A stretch of 64,000 bases of DNA from Pantoea sp. Ep11b (GTDB lineage Bacteria > Pseudomonadota > Gammaproteobacteria > Enterobacterales > Enterobacteriaceae): positions 124,001 to 188,000 of the forward strand of contig NZ_CP160631.1 of the NCBI RefSeq assembly GCF_040783975.1, given 5' to 3'. Below, in pieces: positions 57,541-64,000 of the stretch (position 1 is the stretch's first letter; every line of letters starts with the position of its first letter). The translations under genes were made by a program, and so were the position numbers. The notes beneath the pieces are model-generated. The model saw only the letters and a list, made by a program, of their open reading frames with translations. It did not search any database and was not told the origin of the DNA.

Positions 57541-58563
57541 TCAGGGGCGCGCCAGATCGTCGAGCAGCGTCTGGTTAAATGTCGCCGGCGCCTCCATCTG
57601 TGGCGCGTGTCCCATGCCAGGAAATTCGATTAACCGCGCGCCCGGAATGCGTTGAGCCGCCGCTTTACCCAGGACCGCATATTTTCCCAGTTGCGCTCTG
57701 ACCGCCGGTGAGGCGATGTCGCTGCCGATTGCGGTGGTATCGGCGGTGCCGATCATCAGCGTCGTGGGCACCTTCAGGTCACCCAGCTCATAGAACACGG
57801 GCTGCGTGAAGATCATGTCGTAGAGTAAGGCGGAGTTCCAGGCAACCTTCTGATGCCCTGGCCCCCCGTTGAGGCCCGCCAGCATATCGACCCAGCGATC
57901 GTATTCCGGTTTCCAGCGTCCGGCATAGTAAGTCTGCTGCTCATATTTCCGGATGCCCGCAGCGCTGAGCCTGAGCTCGCGCTGATACCACTGATCGACG
58001 GAGCGCCACGGTGCGCCCTTCGCCTTCCAGTCCTCCAGCCCGATCGGGTTAACCAGCACCAGCTTCTGCGTCTGATCCGGATACATCAGGGCATAGCGGG
58101 TAGCCAGCATTCCGCCCGTGGAGTGACCGATGATCACCGCCTGTTTCACCCCCAGCCGGGCAAGCAGCTGATGGGTATTGTCGGCCAGCTGCTGGAAACT
58201 GTACTGGTAGCGATCGGGCTTGGTGGAACTGCAGAATCCAATCTGGTCGGGCGCGATTACACGATACCCCTGCTGACTCAGCACCCGAATCGTCTCTTCC
58301 CAGGTCGCGCCGCAGAAGTTTTTGCCATGCATCAGCACCACCGTTTTGCCGTTGGCCTGTTGCGCCGGTCTGACATCCATATAGCCCATGCTCAGCGACT
58401 GCTGCTGGGAGTGAAACTCAAAATGGTGCAGCGGCCAGGGATAGGTAAAGCCTTCCAGCTGTTCGCCATACACCGGCGTGGCACTGGCAGAGGCCGGTGC
58501 AGATAAAGCCAGCAAGGTGAGCAAAGCGGCAAGCGGTTTTTTCAACGCGTATGTCGGGCTCAT
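57541..58563 (-). CDS. Secreted alpha/beta hydrolase
   Basis: The 340-residue precursor has a signal peptide (residues 1-28, ending ASASAT). The alpha/beta-hydrolase core shows the oxyanion loop VVLMHGKNFCGATWEE, nucleophile elbow IIGHSTGGM, acid region LMIGTADTTA and catalytic His in GMGHAPQMEAP. AGGAG is seven bases before the ATG. The natural substrate cannot be told from the sequence. Neighbours give no pathway hint. Confidence 0.85.
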   Translation of the reverse strand: MSPTYALKKPLAALLTLLALSAPASASATPVYGEQLEGFTYPWPLHHFEFHSQQQSLSMGYMDVRPAQQANGKTVVLMHGKNFCGATWEETIRVLSQQGYRVIAPDQIGFCSSTKPDRYQYSFQQLADNTHQLLARLGVKQAVIIGHSTGGMLATRYALMYPDQTQKLVLVNPIGLEDWKAKGAPWRSVDQWYQRELRLSAAGIRKYEQQTYYAGRWKPEYDRWVDMLAGLNGGPGHQKVAWNSALLYDMIFTQPVFYELGDLKVPTTLMIGTADTTAIGSDIASPAVRAQLGKYAVLGKAAAQRIPGARLIEFPGMGHAPQMEAPATFNQTLLDDLARP

Positions 58564-58871
58564 CCGGGGTTCTCCTGATGAAAGATGAACCCTAAGCCTG
58601 GCATGTCACCGTCAGAAATCTATTGATGCGACGTGCGATAGCGATAATGAGAAAACGTGTTTTCTGATAATGTAGCGCGGCGAATTATTTTTATTTCATT
58701 ACTTCATAATTATCAACACATCAATTACAACTCATCCTTTTTATTAAAAAAGGATGGTCAAATGAACATCTCTCGAAATAAATATTAAAATACTGAAAAA
58801 TCTTTTACGCAAGGAATAAGCACATTAAGATAAATAATTCATCATTGCCGGACCTGAAACAGGGAGGCTCT
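58564..58871. other. AT-rich region upstream of the MarA-like gene
   Basis: These 308 bp are clearly more AT-rich than their surroundings and hold runs such as TTTTTATTAAAAAAGG. They must contain divergent promoters for the hydrolase and regulator. No specific operator was identified. The composition suggests H-NS silencing or horizontal origin. Confidence 0.55.
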
Positions 58872-59369
58872 ATGACCGACAATAAACATAACGAAAGCGT
58901 AATTATTTCTATAACCGAGTGGATTAATCACAATCTCGATCAGCGTTTAAGCGTGGACGATATTGCAGAAAAAGCGGGTTACTCAAAATGGTATTTACAG
59001 AAGCTCTTTGCCCGTTATCACAATGAAACGCTGGCGCGCTATATCCGCAAGAAAAAGCTTAACGCCAGCGTGAATGATTTAAAGAACAGCCACGCCCCGA
59101 TCATCGCGCTGGCGCTGAAATACCATTTCGAAAGTCAGCAATCTTTTACCCGTTCATTCAGGCAGATCATGGGCTGCACGCCCAGCGCCTGCCGGAAGCG
59201 TCAGCTGAGCGACGCGGCAAAGCAACAGCCGGGCTATACGGATAACCCCTGTGCGCAGTGCAGTTACGGGCAACACGACAGCGGACCGGACGGCAGCGTT
59301 ACGCTGCGGCCGGTGATGACCGCCACGCACGGCCATGCACAGGCCGCGACCTGTCGCAACGCAGGATAA
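58872..59369 (+). CDS. AraC-family regulator, MarA/SoxS/RamA-like
   Basis: From the ATG at 58872, preceded by CAGGGAGG, it has 165 residues. Residues 10 to about 110 form the two helix-turn-helix DNA-binding domain: ISITEWINHNLDQRLSVDDI, AEKAGYSKWYLQKLFARYHN, and FESQQSFTRSFRQIMGCTPS. This matches the stand-alone MarA/SoxS/RamA type. Beyond it lies an extra tail of about 45 residues with a CAQC motif and a late Cys, absent from MarA and SoxS. Targets are probably efflux and stress genes, but this is inferred from the family. Confidence 0.85.
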   Translation: MTDNKHNESVIISITEWINHNLDQRLSVDDIAEKAGYSKWYLQKLFARYHNETLARYIRKKKLNASVNDLKNSHAPIIALALKYHFESQQSFTRSFRQIMGCTPSACRKRQLSDAAKQQPGYTDNPCAQCSYGQHDSGPDGSVTLRPVMTATHGHAQAATCRNAG

Positions 59370-60029
59370 TCAGGACTCATCAGGCTGATAATATTGCACA
59401 CCAATCTGAATACGCTCACGTCCCTGGGCGACGCGATGACGATTGGTGTCGCGCAGGGAATAGACACAGCCGCAATACTCCTGCTGATAGAAACTTTCGC
59501 GCTTGCTGATTTCAATCATGCGCGCCGAACCGCCGCCTTTACGCCAGTTAAACTCCCAGTAAAGCAGGTCCGGATAGGCCGCCGCGGCGCGTACACCGCA
59601 GCTGTTAATCTGTTTCATATCTTTCCAGCGCGAAATCCCCAGGCAACTGGTCATGACCGGGAAGCCGTTCTCATGCGCATAGAGTGCCGTACGCTCGAAG
59701 CGCATATCAAAGCACATGGTGCAGCGCTCGCCCCGTTCCGGCGACCACTCCAGTCCGCGCGCGCGCTCAAACCAGTTATCCCGATCGTAGTCAGCATCCA
59801 CAAAGGGCACGCCAAACTTTTCGGCAAAGCGGATGTTCTCCTCTTTACGCAGTTCATACTCTTTAAGTGGATGAATATTCGGGTTGTAGAAATAGATCGT
59901 GTAATCAATGCCGGAGGCCAGCATCGCTTCCATGACTTCGCCCGAACAGGGCGCGCAGCAGGAGTGCAGCAGGACTTTGTTATGACCGCCTGGCAGAGGC
60001 AGTGGCTGACGCTGGAAAGGTTCAGACAT
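59370..60029 (-). CDS. queH: Epoxyqueuosine reductase QueH
   Basis: The 219-residue protein carries the QueH (DUF208) cysteines: [12 protein letters not shown] near residues 22-32, [12 protein letters not shown] in the middle, and [15 protein letters not shown] at the C terminus. QueH makes queuosine from epoxyqueuosine with an iron-sulfur cluster and a second metal, replacing cobalamin-dependent QueG. E. coli has queG and lacks queH. It stands end-to-end with the MarA-like gene (stops adjacent). AAGG is seven bases before the ATG. Confidence 0.92.
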   Translation of the reverse strand: MSEPFQRQPLPLPGGHNKVLLHSCCAPCSGEVMEAMLASGIDYTIYFYNPNIHPLKEYELRKEENIRFAEKFGVPFVDADYDRDNWFERARGLEWSPERGERCTMCFDMRFERTALYAHENGFPVMTSCLGISRWKDMKQINSCGVRAAAAYPDLLYWEFNWRKGGGSARMIEISKRESFYQQEYCGCVYSLRDTNRHRVAQGRERIQIGVQYYQPDES

Positions 60030-60248
60030 AAGCACCTTCAATCAATGGCAGAAAAGCGGCAGTGTAATGCCGCAGGCGGAGAGTTGCAAAAGCCACCCTT
60101 TCCTGCCCGGTTTTGCGTAATCGTGCCCCACTTCCCTTTTCCCGCCATTGGGCCATCCCGCTGATCTCTGGCGTTTTCTTTTCGCCATCCCTTCTGCCAG
60201 GCAGGGTGATGCGTAAAAGTGTGATCGGCACCACACCAGCATCAGCTA

Positions 60249-60267
60249 TGTTTACATAACGTTAACA
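60249..60267. promoter_or_regulatory. Dyad in the galP promoter region
   Basis: TGTTTACATAACGTTAACA agrees with its own reverse complement at 14 of 19 positions and lies about 33 bp before galP, next to TTGACA. It does not match the GalR/GalS consensus as I know it. The binding factor is unknown. Confidence 0.4.
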
Positions 60268-60300
60268 ATATTGACATAACATCGGCGCAGGGAGACTCGC

Positions 60301-61689
60301 ATGGGAGCAGCTAAACGATCGGGACATCAACAGAACCGCTTTACCTGGTTCGTCTGTTTTATGGCGGCGCTGTCCGGCCTGCTGTTTGGCCTGGATATCG
60401 GCGTGATTGCCGGTGCCCTGCCATTTCTGGCGAAGGATCTGCAGATCACTAATCATCAGCAGGAGTGGGTGGTCAGCGCGATGATGTTTGGTGCGGCGCT
60501 GGGTGCGCTGGCTGCAGGCTGGATGTCGTCAAAGCTGGGCCGTAAAAAAAGTATGCTGGCGGGCGCGACGCTGTTTGTCGTCGGTTCGCTGTGGTCGGCC
60601 TTCTCTCCCGATGTCACCTCGCTGGTCTGCGCCCGCGTGATGCTGGGTCTGGCTGTCGGAATCGCCTCTTATACCGCCCCGCTCTACCTGGCGGAGATCG
60701 CGCCGGAACGGATTCGCGGCTCCATGATCTCGATGTATCAGCTGATGCTGACCACCGGCATTGTGGTGGCCTATCTCTCTGATACCGCCTTCAGCTACAG
60801 CGGCAACTGGCGCGCCATGCTGGGTATTATCGCTATTCCGGCGGTAATCCTGTTTATCGGCGTGCTGTTTCTGCCGAACAGCCCGCGCTGGCTGGCCGCC
60901 CACGGTCGCTTTAATGAGGCGCAGCGGGTGCTGGATCGCCTTCGCAACAGCAGTGAGCAGGCGCGCGAAGAGCTGGAAGAGATCCGCGAGAGCCTGCAGG
61001 TGAAGCAGCGCGGCTGGTCACTGTTCCGCTCGAACACCAATTTCCGCCGCGCGGTGTGGCTGGGGATGCTGCTGCAGGTGATGCAGCAGTTTACCGGCAT
61101 GAACGTGGTGATGTACTACGCGCCGAAGATCTTTAACATCGCCGGTTTCTCCAGCACCAGCGAGCAGATGTGGGGCACGGTGGTTGTCGGGCTGGTCAAC
61201 ATGCTGGCGACCCTGATTGCCATCTTCTTTGTGGATCGCTGGGGACGTAAACCGATGCTGACCACCAGTTTCCTGGTGATGGCGATCGGAATGGGGGCGC
61301 TGGGCACGCTGCTGCACGTCGGCGTGGAGACAGATTTCCGCAAATACTTTGCCGTCGCGATGCTGCTGATGTTTATTGTGGGCTTCGCTATGGCGGCCGG
61401 GCCGGTGATCTGGCTGCTCTGCTCAGAGATTCAGCCGCTGAAAGGGCGTGACTTCGGTATCACCGCCTCCACGACCACCAACTGGGTCGGCAATATGATT
61501 GTGGGCGCGACCTTCCTGACGCTGCTGGACCAGCTGGGCAACGCCAATACTTTCTGGTTCTACGGTGCGCTCAACCTGGTGTTTATTCTGCTGACGCTGA
61601 TGCTGGTGCCCGAGACCAAGCATGTGACGCTGGAGCACATCGAACGCAATCTGATGAAGGGCAAAGCACTGCGTGATATCGGGGCGTAA
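60301..61689 (+). CDS. galP: Galactose/proton symporter GalP-like sugar porter
   Basis: The 462-residue MFS sugar porter (464 in E. coli GalP) has 12 spans. Sugar-porter motifs are [54 protein letters not shown] and [12 protein letters not shown]. High similarity to GalP favours galactose/glucose:H+ symport. Arabinose and inositol porters (AraE, IolT) share these motifs, so substrate is inferred. Transport in this class is inducible, and a dyad lies in its promoter region. Confidence 0.92.
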   Translation: MGAAKRSGHQQNRFTWFVCFMAALSGLLFGLDIGVIAGALPFLAKDLQITNHQQEWVVSAMMFGAALGALAAGWMSSKLGRKKSMLAGATLFVVGSLWSAFSPDVTSLVCARVMLGLAVGIASYTAPLYLAEIAPERIRGSMISMYQLMLTTGIVVAYLSDTAFSYSGNWRAMLGIIAIPAVILFIGVLFLPNSPRWLAAHGRFNEAQRVLDRLRNSSEQAREELEEIRESLQVKQRGWSLFRSNTNFRRAVWLGMLLQVMQQFTGMNVVMYYAPKIFNIAGFSSTSEQMWGTVVVGLVNMLATLIAIFFVDRWGRKPMLTTSFLVMAIGMGALGTLLHVGVETDFRKYFAVAMLLMFIVGFAMAAGPVIWLLCSEIQPLKGRDFGITASTTTNWVGNMIVGATFLTLLDQLGNANTFWFYGALNLVFILLTLMLVPETKHVTLEHIERNLMKGKALRDIGA

Positions 61690-61704
61690 CCGCCCCGCGT
61701 CAGC

Positions 61705-62382
61705 CTACCATTGCAGCGTCTGGCCAGCGTAGTCGACATAGTGATGGCCACCGCGCCCCCGCCAGTGGGCGAGCTGCTGAACAATGCCCGCTGCGCTCTC
61801 TTCGGCGGTCAGGGGCGCACTCTCACCGCCCATATCCGTTTTTACCCAGCCGGGATGCAGCGTCAGCAGCGTCCCGCGCTGCGCGTCAACCGCGCCTGTC
61901 AGCGTGCGGCTCAGCATATTCAGCGCGGCTTTGCTGGCCGCGTAGATCGGCATCTGCGCCGTGGGGTTTTCGTTCAGGCTGCCGAGCTGCGAGGAGGTGA
62001 TCGCCAGCACGCCCTCCGGCTGCAACAGCGGCAGCAGGATCTCTGCAGTGCGCACCGGTGCAATCGTATTGGTCAGGAACAGCTGTGCCAGCGCCTGATC
62101 GTCACTCTGTAACAGCGACTGATGCGCAGGGCCGCTGATCCCGGCGTTGATCAGCATCGCCGCAAACGTCCCTTTATGCAGCTGGCCGGCAAGCTGCTGT
62201 ACCGCCGCCGTGTCGGTCATCTCCAGCGCATGCCATCGGATGCCAGAGTGGTTGCCCTGCGCCGGTATGCCGCTGCGGTGCGTGGCCGTAACCTGCCAGC
62301 CCTCATCGGCAAACGCCCGGGCGACGGCCAGACCAATGCCGCGCGATGCACCAATAATCAGAATCTCTTTTTGCTGAGCCAT
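61705..62382 (-). CDS. Short-chain dehydrogenase/reductase
   Basis: The 225-residue classical SDR has the cofactor motif ILIIGASRGIGLAVARAFAD (GxxxGxG), NAG in MLINAGISGPA, catalytic Ser in LAITSSQLGSL and YAASKAAL with the active Tyr-x-x-x-Lys. The ATG at 62382 follows AGGAG by five bases; a GTG two codons earlier is less likely. The basic residue after the first strand (HRSG) suggests NADP. Substrate unknown. Confidence 0.88.
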   Translation of the reverse strand: MAQQKEILIIGASRGIGLAVARAFADEGWQVTATHRSGIPAQGNHSGIRWHALEMTDTAAVQQLAGQLHKGTFAAMLINAGISGPAHQSLLQSDDQALAQLFLTNTIAPVRTAEILLPLLQPEGVLAITSSQLGSLNENPTAQMPIYAASKAALNMLSRTLTGAVDAQRGTLLTLHPGWVKTDMGGESAPLTAEESAAGIVQQLAHWRGRGGHHYVDYAGQTLQW

Positions 62383-62555
62383 ATTCACTCCTGGTTGATT
62401 GTCTCATGACAAGCTTAACCGCTAATCCGCTCAGGCCATGGCCAGGTGTGCTGTCTGGCGGAGAGTGCGCCTCTGCCAGGGCAGCGCGCGGGTAGGGAGA
62501 GGTCAATGTATCTGATTGTCCTCTGGCCTGCGGTCAGAGGAACCCATGGAACGGT

Positions 62556-63383
62556 TTAATCCGGCGTGTCCCGGCTTTCTGCATCCGGGCGGTCGCCATC
62601 CTCGGTGCCCTGGCTCTTTTCGACCTCCTGGGGATGTCCCATGGAGAGCGCGGTGGCACTGGCAGGATCGAACAGCGACAGGCTCTCAATCTGGTCAACC
62701 ATGATCACTTTGCGGAACGACATTGCATCCTTAGGCGATGAGTCGAGCGTGATGTTGTGCTCGGCGTACCATTTGCTGTAGTTGTGCTCCACCGCCAGCT
62801 TCAGCGTCTTGCTGTCGCGATACCCGCTCAGCATCGGGATCAGCACAATGTTCTTGGTGCTCTCATACTCAAAGGTGGAGGCGTGCACCATGCCGATATA
62901 GATACGGCGTGACTTCAGGGTAATCCACGCCAGCTCCCCCTCTTCCATGCACTGAAACAGCAACTGCTCTACGCCGTTGGAGCGCGAAAGGCGCTGATAG
63001 AGATCTTTACGACCGGAGACGTTGAGCCGCGCGCTGCCTGCCCAGTTCGAGCGATAGAGGCAGAGCAGAATGGCAAAGGCGAGCATGACCACCACCGGTG
63101 CCTGGATGCCGAGAAAGCTCCAGTTCATAAACTCCACCTGCCACTTCAGATGGACGCCAGGGATCATCTGTACGGCATTGGCGATGCCGGAGACGCAGAG
63201 CAGCAGCAGCCAGACCAGCCCGGTCGCGAATACCCCCTGCAGAACGAAGATACAGCCGTAGAGCGCCACCAGGAAGTAGACATCCCAGCCTGACGAGCGG
63301 CGGATTTTAAAGCGGCTGTTTAAATCACGGCTGGTATACCAGTAACCACTGACCATCAACACCATAAATATCGCGGTACCCAC
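62556..63383 (-). CDS. Unrecognised membrane protein, 275 aa
   Basis: No family is recognised with confidence. The N-terminal half has four hydrophobic spans: about residues 1-17, 31-62 (two close segments) and 89-110. The C-terminal half is soluble and includes WITLKSRRIYIGMVHA and VIMVDQIESLSLFDP, then a charged tail (EVEKSQGTEDGDRPDAESRD). It starts 1 bp after the 65-aa gene upstream, so both share a transcript. The arrangement suggests a membrane protein with a cytoplasmic sensor-like domain. Confidence 0.7.
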   Translation of the reverse strand: MGTAIFMVLMVSGYWYTSRDLNSRFKIRRSSGWDVYFLVALYGCIFVLQGVFATGLVWLLLLCVSGIANAVQMIPGVHLKWQVEFMNWSFLGIQAPVVVMLAFAILLCLYRSNWAGSARLNVSGRKDLYQRLSRSNGVEQLLFQCMEEGELAWITLKSRRIYIGMVHASTFEYESTKNIVLIPMLSGYRDSKTLKLAVEHNYSKWYAEHNITLDSSPKDAMSFRKVIMVDQIESLSLFDPASATALSMGHPQEVEKSQGTEDGDRPDAESRDTPD

Positions 63384-63384
63384 C

Positions 63385-63582
63385 TCATACTCCCTTTAAC
63401 GTGTTCACATGGCGGGCAAAATCTTCATGGACTTCCTCGCTCAGCGTATTGACTGAGATATTGCCGTTCTCATCAATGATGATCCGCTCACCTTCCGCGA
63501 TCGAGTCGTTGATATCCTGACGGCTCATGATCTGCAGAAACTTCTCGGGACTGGCAAAGACCGACGAAATAAATTTAAACAT
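63385..63582 (-). CDS. Unrecognised 65-aa protein upstream of the membrane protein
   Basis: From the ATG at 63582, preceded by GGTGGA, it reads MFKFISSVFASPEKFLQIMS then an acidic segment. There is no clear membrane span. It is probably translated with the 275-aa gene (1 bp gap). The function is unknown; a small partner or regulator is conceivable. Confidence 0.6.
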   Translation of the reverse strand: MFKFISSVFASPEKFLQIMSRQDINDSIAEGERIIIDENGNISVNTLSEEVHEDFARHVNTLKGV

Positions 63583-63866
63583 GGCGATCCACCTGGTAGC
63601 CTGAAAACATGAAGTATGTGACCGAATCCACACTCTCGCCTGTTTAATTTCAGGTGAAATTTCTTAAAATCAATTAATTAGCGAAGCGGTGAAGGCCCGA
63701 ACGCCGCCGTTTTTCCCGGAAAACGTCAACGTTACCAGCAGCCTGCCGATGCGCTGCACCGCGACGATCTGCCGCATCATCCGGTCGCCTCTGCGCCGGA
63801 AAGCGCTAAGCTCAATGGTTAGCCCTCTTCTGTCACCCTGTCTGAAACGCATCGAGGAATGTTTGC

Positions 63867-64000
63867 ATGAAACTACGAACACTGGGCCGTACCGGTCAGC
63901 GCGTCTCTGAAATTGGTTTTGGCGCATGGGCCATTGGCGGCACCTGGGGAGAAGTGAGCCTGGAGGATGCCAGAGCAGCCCTCAACGCTGCGCTGGATGC
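63867..64000 (+). CDS. Aldo/keto reductase, N-terminal fragment
   Basis: The 44 visible residues (MKLRTLGRTGQRVSEIGFGA, then WAIGGTWGEVS and EDARAALNAALDA) match the start of the aldo/keto reductase barrel. The gene runs off the window. ATCGAGGAATG lies just upstream of the start. The rest, including the catalytic Tyr and Lys, is not visible. Confidence 0.85.
   Translation, partial: MKLRTLGRTGQRVSEIGFGAWAIGGTWGEVSLEDARAALNAALD

Noticed and set aside
60301..61689. The GalP-like porter as the missing inositol transporter
   Set aside because: IolT and GalP share sugar-porter motifs, but the sequence is closest to GalP, the gene is 13 kb from the cluster and no iol dyad precedes it.

Overview
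The window is chromosomal DNA of a gammaproteobacterium of the order Enterobacterales, most likely a Pantoea- or Erwinia-like genus. The evidence is the gene order, which follows the Escherichia coli glg-asd-gnt-ugp-liv-rpoH-fts-zntA stretch almost gene for gene, with proteins of near-identical length. The genus is an inference from departures from E. coli (inositol cluster, proP/hemB context, queH). No rRNA, tRNA, insertion sequence, prophage or CRISPR array was seen.

Layout. 1-4.1 kb: end of the glycogen operon (glgB, start of glgX) and asd. 4.3-6.3 kb: yhgN and an unrecognised, translationally coupled three-gene membrane unit. 6.3-9.3 kb: gluconate uptake and phosphorylation (gntR, gntK, gntU) with a GntR operator. 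9.4-11 kb: yhhW, the iron-responsive small RNA RyhB with a Fur box, and yhhY. 11-13.3 kb: ggt and yhhA. 13.3-18.3 kb: the ugpBAECQ glycerol-3-phosphate operon behind a tandem Pho box. 18.8-23.7 kb: livKHMGF branched-chain amino-acid transporter with only one binding protein. 24-29 kb: panM, rpoH (sigma-E promoter and DnaA box), ftsYEX. 29-35.4 kb: rsmD, yhhL, yhhM, yhhN, zntA (ZntR operator), tusA, yhhQ (preQ1 riboswitch) and dcrB.

35.5-46.9 kb is a myo-inositol catabolism cluster (iolDGE, iolC, iolR, iolBA and an iolI-like gene) inserted between dcrB and yhhS, which are neighbours in E. coli. Its intergenic regions share a 26-bp dyad with a constant 12-bp spacer (ATTTCAT-N12-ATGAAAT-like). 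It occurs four times and probably marks the operator of the cluster's RpiR-family regulator.

47-64 kb: yhhS, yhhT, a GntR-family regulator divergent from uxuA, an EAL phosphodiesterase, proP, hemB, a GAF-GGDEF cyclase, a secreted alpha/beta hydrolase, a MarA/SoxS-like regulator, queH, galP, an SDR oxidoreductase, a small two-gene membrane unit of unknown function, and the start of an aldo/keto reductase.

Themes: much of the window serves carbon and nutrient acquisition under dedicated local regulators (GntR, PhoB, ZntR, Fur/RyhB, IolR, a UxuR-like protein). Two queuosine functions (yhhQ, queH) and two cyclic-di-GMP enzymes also occur. All identifications come from reading the sequence and from knowledge of the families; no database search was run.
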